64,000 nt of DNA from NCBI RefSeq assembly GCF_016745835.1, contig NZ_JAERVL010000015.1, positions 186,001-250,000 of the forward strand, read 5' to 3'. The number at the start of each line of letters is the position of its first letter. Positions within the stretch are counted from its first letter, which is position 1. This DNA comes from Caldalkalibacillus salinus (GTDB lineage: Bacteria > Bacillota > Bacilli > Caldalkalibacillales > JCM-10596). The notes below the pieces were generated by a model. The model searched no databases, was not told where the DNA came from, and saw nothing but the letters and a program-made list of their open reading frames with translations. Below, one piece after another: positions 35,876-47,850 of this stretch. The position numbers and the translations under genes are program-made.

Positions 35876-35927
35876 TCCTTTTATTTTTCTTCTAAAAGGA
35901 CACGTGCACCTACGAGCGGCGCGTTCA

Positions 35928-36230
35928 CTAGAGCATTTTGAGCAGTGCGTCTTTCCCTTTCATCCCCTCTGTGACACCTAAATTTTTGGCCTCGTGCGTC
36001 ACAGACTCCAAGGGCGCTTCTAATAAATCATCAATCGTTTTGACGCCTACTGCCCGACCTGCAATCACTTTCCGATCCTTCAGTTTTTCATTGAGTAACG
36101 CCACGTCTAGTGCACCACACATGATATAACCCTTTTCTGTCGTCACGACTAAAAGATTAGTCTTCGGGATATTGACTTCAATGGCTAAAACGTAGTGACC
36201 TGATATCTCAATCGGACTAAGTGACATCAT
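35928..36230 (-). CDS. yunC: YunC family protein (DUF1805)
   Basis: About 100 aa. The conserved block GYIMCGALDVALLNEKLKDR followed by AGRAVGVKTIDDLL and APLESVT is diagnostic for YunC. ATG 36230 is preferred, with AAGGG just upstream and alignment to the remembered B. subtilis start (MINLTPI); an in-frame GTG at 36242 is the alternative. It ends the minus-strand group yunD / small protein / yunC. Function unknown. Confidence 0.85.
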   Translation of the reverse strand: MMSLSPIEISGHYVLAIEVNIPKTNLLVVTTEKGYIMCGALDVALLNEKLKDRKVIAGRAVGVKTIDDLLEAPLESVTHEAKNLGVTEGMKGKDALLKML

Positions 36231-36298
36231 GGGACCCTTCACACTCCTATGCTCTTGATGTTATAACGTATGTACATCAAGTGCGATTGGTCACCCAG

Positions 36299-36559
36299 TT
36301 AGTGCACGTTTTTAGAATCGGGATGTGGTTCAGGTTGATGCTGTCCAAGCCCCTCTTTATCCATTTTATCTTTTAGCTTCTCGATTAAATAATTACCTAA
36401 CATCTGATACACTTCATCCTCAGACATGTCCCTGATCAGTTTGAGCATGTCATCTCTGTGATGATCCTGCAGTGCATATAATACTAACGCTACAGCGTCC
36501 TCTTCATCTCCCACTAATTGATCTTTATAAAGCTCATAAAGGTCGTCAATAAACTTCAT
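36299..36559 (-). CDS. Small helical acidic protein (DUF6154-like, tentative)
   Basis: An 86 aa protein, MKFIDDLYELYKDQLVGDEE then VYQMLGNYLIEKLKDKM, predicted mostly helical. It resembles the short DUF6154 proteins of Bacillales, but that name is from memory. GGAGGTG lies 8 nt before the ATG at 36559. It sits 69 bp upstream of yunC in the same orientation and likely shares its transcript. Function unknown. Confidence 0.7.
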   Translation of the reverse strand: MKFIDDLYELYKDQLVGDEEDAVALVLYALQDHHRDDMLKLIRDMSEDEVYQMLGNYLIEKLKDKMDKEGLGQHQPEPHPDSKNVH

Positions 36560-36712
36560 CGCCTTCACCTCCGTTGTAGCTGTTTAAAAACTTTTAGAAA
36601 TGTTTGTTACCTTACTTCCCCGCTTCTTCAATTCCTTCAATCTGCTTTTCCTCAATAACATCACTCTTCACTTCTGTCATACGAATGCATGTTATGAAGT
36701 TTGGCGTTTGAA

Positions 36713-38146
36713 CTAAGTTATGTGCCATCTCTTTTTTCGCGCACGCTCTAGATCCAGTCGTTGTAGACGTACGGCTAATATATCTCTTAAGAATTCAGGT
36801 AGAAAGTACTGTACCTTAGACTTATCTATACGGGAAATTTCTGGATACATGCGACCAAATGTGAACATGTCTATAGTGGCCACACGATACGTTTGTTCAG
36901 GATCTAACGGTTCATTGTGATACAGAATGCGAATGTGATCTGGATCTATATGACTCCTGTCCTTATTGACAATGACTTCAATACCGTCTAGACAAAGGCT
37001 TCCTAATACCTTACCCCGAAAACCAAATCCTTTAATCTCTTTTTGCTGAAATTCTTCAGATAATGATTTACGAATGATGGCGTACACCTCTTTCCCGCTA
37101 AGGGTCACCACACACGGGTTAATAGGATGTGGACAAATTTGATGTACGTGATATTTGGTCACTTCTCCTTTGTCTATATCATCTAATATCTGCCCAGCAT
37201 TCACAAGAGAAAAGTCCGCCTGACACCAATCGTTTAAGCTCTCGGCTAGCATATTGCCTAAAGTCGATTCCCCGTACCAGTTAATGTCTAGTGACTCCTT
37301 TATTTCCGCAATAGGTTCAGACAGATACTGAGAGGCGATGTGTTGCTGCTGTTCTATGGTCTGAAGGCTTTCATGATCTGATACATGATTTTCTGTCGGA
37401 ATGCACTGGGCTTGGATAGAGAAATGAGGCTCAAAGAGGGTGTCTTCCCATTCCACAGATACATGCCCTACATAATGGCCTGAACGCCCACACTGTGCAA
37501 TCCATCGATCACGGACCTTCTTACCCCGATAAAGCACATGATGCGTATGAGCACCGAGTATCAATTGTATATCCTCATTTTCCTCTAACAGTTTTTCATC
37601 CTGAGGCAAGCCTAAGTGAGACAAGAGGACGATAAAATCGACTTTCCCTTTTAAGTGTTCTAAGTCCCTACGTATGGCTTCTATGGGATGTTCAATTTGC
37701 CACCCTAGCATTTTGTAAAATTGGTTAAACGGTATCGTCGTGCCGAGTAGTCCTATTTTTAATCGCCCACATTGTATGATTTGAAAAGGGGCTAGCCAGG
37801 GAGGCCTCCCACCGTCTTCGTAAAATAAATTATTAACAAGAACGTTAAATTCTGCACGCTCGTACATATTGTCCAATACCGCTTTGGGAAATGTGATACC
37901 TTCGTTGTTTCCAATCGTAATATAGTCATAGCTTAACTGATTTAATAAGTCTATATTCACTTGTCCAAGTGTGCCTTCCGTTATAGGGTGAGAACGGTCC
38001 ATATGATCCCCTATATCAACTAGGACATAAGGCTCTTCTTGGTCTTCTAAGGTATGCTTCAGCTCTTTAATCACGCTCACCGCTTTTGGCCACATAGAGA
38101 GCTGACTATGAAGATCGTTGGTATGTATAAAATGAAAACGTGGAAT
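36713..38146 (-). CDS. yunD: 5'-nucleotidase/metallophosphatase YunD, apparent ATT start
   Basis: A 5'-nucleotidase/2',3'-cyclic phosphodiesterase-type enzyme with an N-terminal calcineurin-like metallophosphatase domain and a C-terminal substrate domain (from ~300). The first ATG (38095) would remove metal motif I: the codons just upstream read FIHTNDLHS in frame. Further motifs DIGDHMD, GNNEG and GAHTHH are intact. Between an upstream stop and motif I there is no ATG, GTG or TTG; an ATT at 38146 lies 7 nt after AGGGGAGGA and is the best start, giving 477 aa. There is no signal peptide, so it acts in the cytosol. Confidence 0.82.
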   Translation of the reverse strand: MPRFHFIHTNDLHSQLSMWPKAVSVIKELKHTLEDQEEPYVLVDIGDHMDRSHPITEGTLGQVNIDLLNQLSYDYITIGNNEGITFPKAVLDNMYERAEFNVLVNNLFYEDGGRPPWLAPFQIIQCGRLKIGLLGTTIPFNQFYKMLGWQIEHPIEAIRRDLEHLKGKVDFIVLLSHLGLPQDEKLLEENEDIQLILGAHTHHVLYRGKKVRDRWIAQCGRSGHYVGHVSVEWEDTLFEPHFSIQAQCIPTENHVSDHESLQTIEQQQHIASQYLSEPIAEIKESLDINWYGESTLGNMLAESLNDWCQADFSLVNAGQILDDIDKGEVTKYHVHQICPHPINPCVVTLSGKEVYAIIRKSLSEEFQQKEIKGFGFRGKVLGSLCLDGIEVIVNKDRSHIDPDHIRILYHNEPLDPEQTYRVATIDMFTFGRMYPEISRIDKSKVQYFLPEFLRDILAVRLQRLDLERARKKRWHIT

Positions 38147-38280
38147 AGTGACATCCTCCCCTCTACACGGTCATTATATTATATCATGCTTTGGCTGACT
38201 TCATTTATATTTCACGATGTCAAATTATATTTCACTCAAAACAATCTAATGGCATTATGTATTTATATTCTTATACAACA

Positions 38281-38306
38281 AACCTCCACAACAAAGTTGT
38301 GGAGGT
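38281..38306 (-). terminator. Terminator of the suf operon
   Basis: CCTCCACAAC (38283-38292) pairs with GTTGTGGAGG (38296-38305) around AAA; on the minus strand TTTGTTGT follows. Confidence 0.75.
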
Positions 38307-38357
38307 GACATGACCATCATTTTGTCATGTGATATTAAAAATTTACATAAACCACCG

Positions 38358-39755
38358 TTAACCGATAGAGCCTTCCATTTCAAACTTGATAAGGCGGTTC
38401 ATTTCAACCGCGTATTCCATTGGAAGTTCTTTTGTAAAGGGTTCAATGAATCCCATAACGATCATTTCAGTCGCTTCTTGTTCAGAAATACCACGACTCA
38501 TGAGATAGAAGAGCTGTTCCTCTGATACTTTAGAAACAGAGGCCTCGTGCTCTAGTGTAATGTTATCGTTTAGGATTTCATTGTATGGAATCGTGTCTGA
38601 AGTTGACTCTTCATCCATAATAATGGTGTCACATTCAATATTCGCTTTAGAACCTTCAGAACGACGTCCGAAGTGACATAATCCTCTGTAAGTGACCTTA
38701 CCACCTTGTTTACTAATGGACTTAGATACGATGGTAGAAGTACATTCTGGTGCTAAATGGTGCATCTTAGCGCCTGCATCTTGGTGCTGGTCTTTACCTG
38801 CAATAGCGATGGAAAGCACGTTACCTTTTGCGCCACGTCCTTTCATAACGACTGCAGGGTATTTCATCGTTAAACGACTACCAATGTTACCATCCACCCA
38901 TTCCATTGTCGCATTTTCTTCAGCTACAGCACGCTTCGTTACAAGGTTGTAAATGTTCGGTGCCCAGTTTTGAATTGTCGTATAACGGCAACGCGCATTC
39001 TTTTTAACAATGATTTCTACAACCGCACTATGCAAGGAGTTCGTACTGTAAACAGGAGCCGTACACCCTTCAACGTAATGCACAAAACTGTCCTCATCGG
39101 CAATAATTAATGTCCGTTCAAATTGACCCATATTTTCCGAGTTAATACGGAAATATGCTTGTAAAGGTGTTTCACATTTGACACCTTTAGGCACGTAGAT
39201 GAAACTTCCACCAGACCAAACGGCACTATTGAGTGCTGAGAATTTGTTATCGGATGGTGGGATCACCGTTGCCCAATGCTCTTTAAAAATCTCTTCGTGT
39301 TCTAACAAAGCGGAGTCTGTATCTGTGAAGATGACACCGTCTTTTTCTAGATCTTCTTGCATATTGTGGTAAACAACCTCAGATTCATACTGAGCAGATA
39401 CACCTGCGAGGAATTTTTGCTCCGCTTCAGGTATACCTAATTTATCGAACGTGTTCTTGATTTCTTCCGGTACCTCTTCCCAAGAACGACTCGTTTGCTC
39501 TGAGGGCTTCACGTAGTACACGATCTCGTTAAAGTCTAATTCGTTAAGATTACCGCCCCACATTGGCATGGGCATTTTATAGAATTGCTCAAGGGATTTA
39601 AGACGGAAATCTAACATCCACTGTGGTTCATTCTTCATACGAGAAATCTCTTCCACAACTTCCTTTGTCAATCCACGGTTGGCACGGAATATCGAGACGT
39701 CCTTATCGGCTGAACCGTAATCGTACTCTCCAATTTCAGGTAATTGCTTTGCCAT
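38358..39755 (-). CDS. sufB: Fe-S cluster assembly scaffold SufB
   Basis: SufB with SufC and SufD forms the SufBC2D complex on which Fe-S clusters are built. The 465 aa length is normal. [35 protein letters not shown] and the C-terminal [20 protein letters not shown] are family landmarks; [20 protein letters not shown] holds the conserved core. GGGAGGAATTTGTC precedes the ATG. It is the last gene of sufCDSUB, in B. subtilis order. Confidence 0.96.
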   Translation of the reverse strand: MAKQLPEIGEYDYGSADKDVSIFRANRGLTKEVVEEISRMKNEPQWMLDFRLKSLEQFYKMPMPMWGGNLNELDFNEIVYYVKPSEQTSRSWEEVPEEIKNTFDKLGIPEAEQKFLAGVSAQYESEVVYHNMQEDLEKDGVIFTDTDSALLEHEEIFKEHWATVIPPSDNKFSALNSAVWSGGSFIYVPKGVKCETPLQAYFRINSENMGQFERTLIIADEDSFVHYVEGCTAPVYSTNSLHSAVVEIIVKKNARCRYTTIQNWAPNIYNLVTKRAVAEENATMEWVDGNIGSRLTMKYPAVVMKGRGAKGNVLSIAIAGKDQHQDAGAKMHHLAPECTSTIVSKSISKQGGKVTYRGLCHFGRRSEGSKANIECDTIIMDEESTSDTIPYNEILNDNITLEHEASVSKVSEEQLFYLMSRGISEQEATEMIVMGFIEPFTKELPMEYAVEMNRLIKFEMEGSIG

Positions 39756-39774
39756 GACAAATTCCTCCCTTCAT

Positions 39775-42747
<2,973 letters not shown>

Positions 42748-42766
42748 GCCAATCCCCCCTTAGCTA

Positions 42767-43552
42767 TTAGGCCTCTTGACCTACAGTTTCGTCTTTGATA
42801 CCCAGTTCCTCTTTGATCCAGTCGTAACCTTCTTCCTCTAAGCGTTGTGCGAGCTCTGGTCCACCCGATTTAACAATGCGTCCTTGCATCATAACGTGAA
42901 CGTGGTCTGGCGTAATATAATTTAATAAACGTTGGTAGTGTGTAATAATTAAAAATCCACGATCCTTACTGCGAAGGTTATTCACCCCTTTTGATACGAC
43001 TTTAAGTGCGTCGATATCAAGGCCGGAGTCAATCTCGTCAAGAATACATAAACGAGGCTCAAGCATGAGCATCTGTAGAATTTCATTACGTTTTTTCTCT
43101 CCACCTGAAAAGCCTTCGTTTAGGTAACGTTGAGAGAATGAATTATCCATATCTAAGATGTCCATCTTTTCATCTAGGCTACGAATGAATTTCATGAGAG
43201 AAATCTCGTTGCCTTCGCCACGCTTGGTATTGACAGCAGAGCGAAGGAAATCCGCCGTCGTCACACCACTCACTTCACTTGGGTATTGCATGGCTAAGAA
43301 AAGGCCAGCTTTTGCTCTCTCATCTACTTCCATTTCAAAGAGATCTTCACCGTCTAGTTCTGCTTGACCGCCTGTCACCTCATAGTTTGGATGGCCCATT
43401 AAGGCAGATGCTAATGTACTCTTACCCGTCCCGTTTGGACCCATGATGGCATGGATTTCTCCACCTTTTACTTCTAAGGAGAAATCTTTTAAGATTTCTT
43501 TATCTTCAATCGCCACTTTTAAGTCTTTGATTTTTAAGTGTGGTGCTGACAT
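42767..43552 (-). CDS. sufC: Fe-S cluster assembly ATPase SufC
   Basis: The 261 aa ABC-type ATPase that drives SufB-SufD. Walker [10 protein letters not shown] (38-46), the SufC-type signature [14 protein letters not shown], Walker [13 protein letters not shown] and the H-loop TH are intact. AGGAGGTATTC precedes the ATG. First gene of the operon, behind the promoter and operator-like repeat at 43618-43672. Confidence 0.96.
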   Translation of the reverse strand: MSAPHLKIKDLKVAIEDKEILKDFSLEVKGGEIHAIMGPNGTGKSTLASALMGHPNYEVTGGQAELDGEDLFEMEVDERAKAGLFLAMQYPSEVSGVTTADFLRSAVNTKRGEGNEISLMKFIRSLDEKMDILDMDNSFSQRYLNEGFSGGEKKRNEILQMLMLEPRLCILDEIDSGLDIDALKVVSKGVNNLRSKDRGFLIITHYQRLLNYITPDHVHVMMQGRIVKSGGPELAQRLEEEGYDWIKEELGIKDETVGQEA

Positions 43553-43617
43553 CGTTGAATACCTCCTACATAATCTAAGTATTTGAAAGGATTTGCTCCT
43601 CTGTTCTCTGATTAGTA

Positions 43618-43672
43618 ATTATCAGTGATTATCATTTGACCTTCATTATAGTATATCATATGCAGAAATCAA
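43618..43672 (-). promoter_or_regulatory. suf operon promoter with TGATAAT direct repeat
   Basis: On the minus strand TTGATT (43667-43672), 16 bp, TATAAT (43645-43650). Just downstream, over the expected start point, TGATAAT-CAC-TGATAAT (43618-43634) is a direct repeat of the Fur/PerR-like half-site. Confidence 0.65.
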
Positions 43673-43681
43673 GAAAAGTAC

Positions 43682-43795
43682 TTAACCATAATCTAAACGG
43701 ATGGAAGTTTGATAACTAGTTAAGATTTCTAGCATATGCTCTCTCAGTGTTCTTCTATCGGTGACTAGAACAATTTTACGTTGGAGCAACTCCAT
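43682..43795 (-). CDS. Putative 37-codon ORF upstream of sufC (receiver-like fragment?)
   Basis: Reads MELLQRKIVLVTDRRTLREH, then MLEILTSYQTSIRLDYG. The first half resembles the beta1-alpha1 start of a response-regulator receiver (kIvLVdDh..lRe...), but the acidic pair is replaced by T-D-R and the frame stops after 37 codons. The ribosome site (GTTGGGA) is weak. It may be a degenerate gene remnant or chance. Confidence 0.3.
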   Translation of the reverse strand: MELLQRKIVLVTDRRTLREHMLEILTSYQTSIRLDYG

Positions 43796-43800
43796 TCCCA

Positions 43801-43830
43801 ACTAATTAATTATAATTATTATTAATTAGT
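43801..43830. promoter_or_regulatory. AT palindrome containing a PerR/Fur-like box
   Basis: ACTAATTAAT and ATTAATTAGT are perfect 10-bp arms around TATAATTATT. The interior TTATAATTATTATTA (43810-43824) matches the remembered PerR box TTATAATnATTATAA at 13 of 14 defined positions. Confidence 0.4.
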
Positions 43831-43851
43831 ACTTCTTATATTTTAACACAG

Positions 43852-43888
43852 ACAAAAAGGATTTGCACACATTTGCAAATCCTTTTTA
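43852..43888. terminator. Strong bidirectional terminator
   Basis: AAAAAGGATTTGCA (43854-43867) pairs perfectly with TGCAAATCCTTTTT (43874-43887). Confidence 0.88.
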
Positions 43889-43947
43889 ATTGCGTCATAA
43901 TCGATCAAACTGCTGCTCTATATCATAGTACGTCTTCAATGATGACC

Positions 43948-44097
43948 TTATTTTAGTTTACTATCTAATTGTGAGACCACTCGCATACTCTTCTGATACT
44001 CTTTTTCTCGTTCTTTTTCCACTTTCACCTGTTGGTCAAAAGACTCATCATACTCTGCATAGGACAAGCCATGTACACGATACATCGCTTGCTCCAT
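43948..44097 (-). CDS. Putative 49 aa charged helical protein
   Basis: Starts MEQAMYRVHGLSYAEYDESF and continues through a highly charged helix (VKVEKEREKEYQK) to LDSKLK. A strong terminator lies 60 bp after its stop, which fits a real minus-strand transcript. The ATG at 44097 has only a weak ribosome site; 13 more codons are open upstream without a standard start. Composition is protein-like. Unrecognised. Confidence 0.42.
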   Translation of the reverse strand: MEQAMYRVHGLSYAEYDESFDQQVKVEKEREKEYQKSMRVVSQLDSKLK

Positions 44098-44300
44098 TTG
44101 GGGCGTCGTTTCCGACTTGGTGGAAGAAATAATTAATCACAATCCTTTCTTGTTTTCTTCCGTTTCATTTTATCATGTTTTAACCCAGCCCCAAAACAGT
44201 GTGTAGTTGTTGCAACTCTTCTGACTACAAGTGACACCATGTTAGGTTTTCTCACCACGTTATCGTGTACATATCCCTCGTTATGCTCCATATAACTTCA

Positions 44301-44669
44301 TTAATGTTGCGTACGGTTTAAATGTGCCAAGCATTCTTGTACGAGTGTCACACCTTGGCTCATCGTTGCGCCACCGCCAAATGCTGCACACACGCCAACC
44401 ACTTCTAAGATTTCTTCATCTGTTGCGCCTTTATGTAGTGCTTCTTGAGTGTGATAGACGATACAATATTCATCTTGGGAAAAGATGCTGATCCCTACCC
44501 CGATTAGATGCTTCATCTTTTTATCCAGCGCGCCTTCTTCAAAGCAAGCACCGGTGAAATCATTATATCGCTTTGCAATCTCTGGCATTTTCTCTTCAAA
44601 ATGTCCTAAACCCTCTTTATACTCTTGCAGCCATAACTGTACTTCATTCTCCATAGGTTCCTCTTGCAT
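44301..44669 (-). CDS. yurZ: AhpD/carboxymuconolactone decarboxylase-like protein YurZ
   Basis: A 122 aa CMD-family protein between sufC and metQ, exactly where B. subtilis has yurZ. The conserved helix is present as SQDEYCIVYHTQEALHKGAT: Glu, one Cys and His, but not the CxxC of peroxidatic AhpD, so alkylhydroperoxidase activity of the classical type is doubtful. AAAGGAG lies 9 nt before the ATG at 44669. Confidence 0.83.
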   Translation of the reverse strand: MQEEPMENEVQLWLQEYKEGLGHFEEKMPEIAKRYNDFTGACFEEGALDKKMKHLIGVGISIFSQDEYCIVYHTQEALHKGATDEEILEVVGVCAAFGGGATMSQGVTLVQECLAHLNRTQH

Positions 44670-44724
44670 GGAAGCATTCTCCTTTCTGATCTTCATGTTT
44701 GTCCTTATCTTACCCTACGGCAAA

Positions 44725-44770
44725 CAAAAAATACCTGCTTACGAAGCATAAAAAACTTCGGTAAGCAGGT
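44725..44770 (-). terminator. Terminator of the metNPQ operon
   Basis: ACCTGCTTAC...GAAG (44733-44746) pairs with CTTC...GTAAGCAGGT (44756-44770); on the minus strand T6 follows. Confidence 0.85.
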
Positions 44771-44857
44771 CACAGACATCCTTTTATCGGACAGAACTAA
44801 CACGATCTTTTTAGAACTAACCGATTTGATGATTTAGTTTTTTATGATTGAGTTTGA

Positions 44858-45694
44858 TTAAAAGGCCGGGATCACATTGCCTTCGTAATTTTCTTCGATA
44901 AACTGGCGCACTTCTTCTGACGTGATCGCTTCTACTAAGGCTTGAATACGCGGATCATCTTCTTGTCCTTCAATTGTGGCAACCACATTCACGAATGGGT
45001 TATCATCAGGAGATTCTAAGATCAGGGCATCTTCCGCTGGAGAGAGGCCTGCTTCTAACGCATAGTTCGTGTTAATAATAGCCAAATCCCCATCTTGGTA
45101 TAGCGCGGGTAGCGTCGCAGCCTCGACACCTGTAAATTCCAATTCTTTCGGGTTATCAACGATGTCATCTACAGTGCCGTTGAACCCTACACCTTCTTCT
45201 AATGTGATTAAGCCTTCTGACTCTAGTAAGGCTAGGAAACGGCCTTCTTCAGATACGGCCATCGGGTGTAAGATTGTAGCTCCCTGAGGAAGTTCTTCTA
45301 TAGAATCATAGTGGGCAGAGTATGCGCCCATCGGTTCGATATGCACACCGACAACGTCTACGAGATTATATCCTGCTGCCTCATTCTCAGCTTTTAAATA
45401 AGGAATGTGTTGAAAAAAGTTGGCGTCGATTTCGCCAGCGTCCAATGTTTGGTTAGGTGTTGTGTAATCTGTAAACTCGACGATGTCTAATGCGATTCCT
45501 TCTTCTTCAAGCATCGGTTTTACAAATTCTAAAATTTCAGCATGAGGGACCAAGGTTGCCCCCACTGTTAACTCTTGCACTTCTTCCCCATTTTCATTTC
45601 CAGCACCTTCATTATCTCCACCTTGCCCTTGTCCACATGCCGCAAGAACTAAGATAAGAGCAAAAATAAAGCCAAACTGTAAAATTTTCTTCAT
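44858..45694 (-). CDS. metQ: Methionine-binding lipoprotein
   Basis: A 278 aa NlpA-family lipoprotein that delivers methionine to the MetNP transporter. Lipobox LAAC with Cys20, then a Gly/Asn/Glu linker. QTLDAGEIDANFFQHIPYL and EPMGAYSAHYDSIEELPQGA are characteristic. It ends VIPAF. Third gene of the SAM-riboswitch operon, 58 bp after metP. Confidence 0.94.
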   Translation of the reverse strand: MKKILQFGFIFALILVLAACGQGQGGDNEGAGNENGEEVQELTVGATLVPHAEILEFVKPMLEEEGIALDIVEFTDYTTPNQTLDAGEIDANFFQHIPYLKAENEAAGYNLVDVVGVHIEPMGAYSAHYDSIEELPQGATILHPMAVSEEGRFLALLESEGLITLEEGVGFNGTVDDIVDNPKELEFTGVEAATLPALYQDGDLAIINTNYALEAGLSPAEDALILESPDDNPFVNVVATIEGQEDDPRIQALVEAITSEEVRQFIEENYEGNVIPAF

Positions 45695-45752
45695 GGTTTT
45701 CTCTCCTTTTTCTTTTTTATTATTTTTGGGTTATTGATATATATTTTAAACT

Positions 45753-46439
45753 TTACCGCTTGTCTATTTTCCTAACGATAAAGTCCCCAAGCATCTGAAA
45801 GATTTGTACCATAATAATGATGTTTATCGTTGAAATCCAGATGACATCCCACTGGTGACGCTGGTATCCCATGAATGCCAAGTGTCCTAATCCGCCCGCC
45901 CCAATCAGTCCAGCCATAGCGACATAGCCAATAAGTGCAATTCCTGTGACGGTAATGCCTGATACTAACGCCGGTTTAGATTCAGGAAGCAATACTTTAT
46001 ATATAATCTGGAGGTTGGACGCGCCCATCGACTTAGCCGCTTCAACAACCCCTTTTGGAATTTCTCTGAGACCAATTTCAACTAATCTGGCGTAGAATGG
46101 CGCAGCACCAATAACTAGAGCAGGAATCGCTGTTTTAGCCCCGATGGCACTACCTAATAGCGCTCTAATGATAGGGACGAGTAAGATTAAAAGAATAATG
46201 AAAGGAATAGAGCGAAAAATATTCACAAATGCGCTCACAGCTCTGTATAGCTTCTGGTTTTGCCATGGGTTCCCCTCAGCCGTCATATACAGGAGTATGC
46301 CAAGTATCACGCCAAAGATGGCAGTGAAGAGAATGGACACGCCCATCATATACAGTGTCTCTACAGTCGCATCCCATACTCGGTCCCAGCGTACATTGGG
46401 CACGACATCTTGCTGAAACCCATTCAATAGGTCTGTCAT
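45753..46439 (-). CDS. metP: Methionine ABC transporter permease
   Basis: A 228 aa permease with five to six transmembrane helices and the binding-protein-dependent permease loop EAAKSMGASNLQIIYKVLLP. ETLYMMGVSILFTAIFGVIL and IGYVAMAGLIGAGGLGHLA are typical of MetI/MetP. Its ATG overlaps the metN stop by 4 nt. Confidence 0.95.
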   Translation of the reverse strand: MTDLLNGFQQDVVPNVRWDRVWDATVETLYMMGVSILFTAIFGVILGILLYMTAEGNPWQNQKLYRAVSAFVNIFRSIPFIILLILLVPIIRALLGSAIGAKTAIPALVIGAAPFYARLVEIGLREIPKGVVEAAKSMGASNLQIIYKVLLPESKPALVSGITVTGIALIGYVAMAGLIGAGGLGHLAFMGYQRHQWDVIWISTINIIIMVQIFQMLGDFIVRKIDKR

Positions 46440-47452
46440 GTTGCTAACACCTCCACTTCTACTCCTTGATTTCGGAGGTAGGTCAGTCCTTTCTCTATGT
46501 CACGATCTTGACCACTAATGTGCAGTATGAGTGTCCCGTAGGAAGAATCTTTAAGACGACTCACCTTCCCTTGCAGGATATTCACTTCTAATGTTGTTTC
46601 TCTGATTAACCCGTTAATGATTGGCTTTTCCGCCTCTTCGCCAACAAAGTGACATTGTATCACTTGGCCACCATCGATGTCCCAATCCGCATGTACTTCT
46701 AATGCTTCATTCGACTCGGTCACCTGCTTCACAAACCTTCGCGTCATATCTTGCTGCGGATTCTGAAAGACCTCTATGACATGACCCATTTCAACAACTT
46801 TCCCACTATCCATCACCGCCACTCTGTCACATATCTTGCGGATAACATGCATTTCATGTGTGATAAGGACAACTGTTAATCCTAGCTTTTTGTTGATGTC
46901 TTGTAGTAATTGCAAAATGGCATCCGTTGTCTTAGGGTCCAAGGCTGAGGTGGCTTCATCACATAGTAACACTTTTGGATTATTGGCCAATGCGCGCGCA
47001 ATCCCGACACGTTGTTTTTGTCCGCCACTCAGTTGTGATGGATACTGGTCCTCTTTACCTTCTAGCTCAACTAAACGTACCAGTTCCATGACCCTCTCTT
47101 CCCGCTGCTCAGGTGGGACTTTTGCTATTTCTAAGGGAAATGCGATGTTCTCCTTGACGGTCCGTGACCAGAGCAAATTAAAGTGCTGAAAGATCATGCC
47201 GATTTCTTGTCTCTGCTTTCGCAATTCAGTAGAGGGGAGTGCACTGATATCAACACCATCGATGTGGACGGCGCCACTCGTTGGCCTCTCAAGCAGATTT
47301 AGCATACGAATGAGTGTACTCTTCCCAGCTCCACTATAACCTATGACCCCAAATACTTCCCCTTTTTGGATGTCTAACTGTACATGGTCCACCGCTGTTA
47401 CGGATTGTTGATTCCCACGGAAAACTTTAACCACGTCTTGTAAGTTAATCAT
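46436..47452 (-). CDS. metN: Methionine ABC transporter ATP-binding protein
   Basis: A 338 aa ATPase: Walker A GYSGAGKST (38-46), signature LSGGQKQRVGIARAL, Walker B VLLCDEATSALDP, and a C-terminal NIL/ACT-like regulatory domain (about 260-338) that senses methionine in homologues. GAGGTGGTAGG precedes the ATG. First gene of metNPQ, under the SAM-I riboswitch. Confidence 0.96.
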   Translation of the reverse strand: MINLQDVVKVFRGNQQSVTAVDHVQLDIQKGEVFGVIGYSGAGKSTLIRMLNLLERPTSGAVHIDGVDISALPSTELRKQRQEIGMIFQHFNLLWSRTVKENIAFPLEIAKVPPEQREERVMELVRLVELEGKEDQYPSQLSGGQKQRVGIARALANNPKVLLCDEATSALDPKTTDAILQLLQDINKKLGLTVVLITHEMHVIRKICDRVAVMDSGKVVEMGHVIEVFQNPQQDMTRRFVKQVTESNEALEVHADWDIDGGQVIQCHFVGEEAEKPIINGLIRETTLEVNILQGKVSRLKDSSYGTLILHISGQDRDIEKGLTYLRNQGVEVEVLAT

Positions 47453-47525
47453 CCTACCACCTCACTTTCTATTTAAACAATATAGATCCATCGTTAATAC
47501 ATTGTAGCGAACAGCAAATACATCC

Positions 47526-47700
47526 ATAAAAAAAATCCTTTCAGCTTCAAAGCGGAAAGGATGCGAGTTATTATCTTCATCCTCTCATCACTCGAAGATT
47601 TACCTCTTCGCAGGAATTGGCACCTTTCCTTCATGTCGTCCACGAAGGCGGTTGCCGGGTTTCATAGGGCCAGTCCCTCCACCTCTCTCGATAAGAGTGC
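47526..47700 (-). promoter_or_regulatory. SAM-I (S-box) riboswitch with terminator, metNPQ leader
   Basis: Minus-strand leader. P1 arms CTCTTATC and GATGAGAG close an aptamer (47582-47697) containing the S-box hallmarks GAGGTGGAGGGACTGGCCC and GAAACCCGGCAACC. A terminator follows: ATCCTTTC/GAAAGGAT (47535-47562) with T8. SAM binding is expected to terminate transcription and switch off methionine uptake when SAM is abundant. Confidence 0.95.
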
Positions 47701-47778
47701 ATGTATCATTCAGTTTATAAGTCACTGAAGAAGATAATAACATGACTTTATTTAGTTGTAAACCGTTTTGTTAAGCAT

Positions 47779-47807
47779 GAAAAAGTTGGCAGTTCTATCT
47801 CCAACTG
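47779..47807 (-). terminator. Terminator after rsgI
   Basis: On the minus strand AGTTGG pairs with CCAACT around an 11-nt loop, followed by T5; a CTGGCTTAAGCCAG palindrome lies just before it. Confidence 0.55.
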
Positions 47808-47850
47808 GCTTAAGCCAGCAATATCTTCTGCGAATGTATTTAATCACGTT

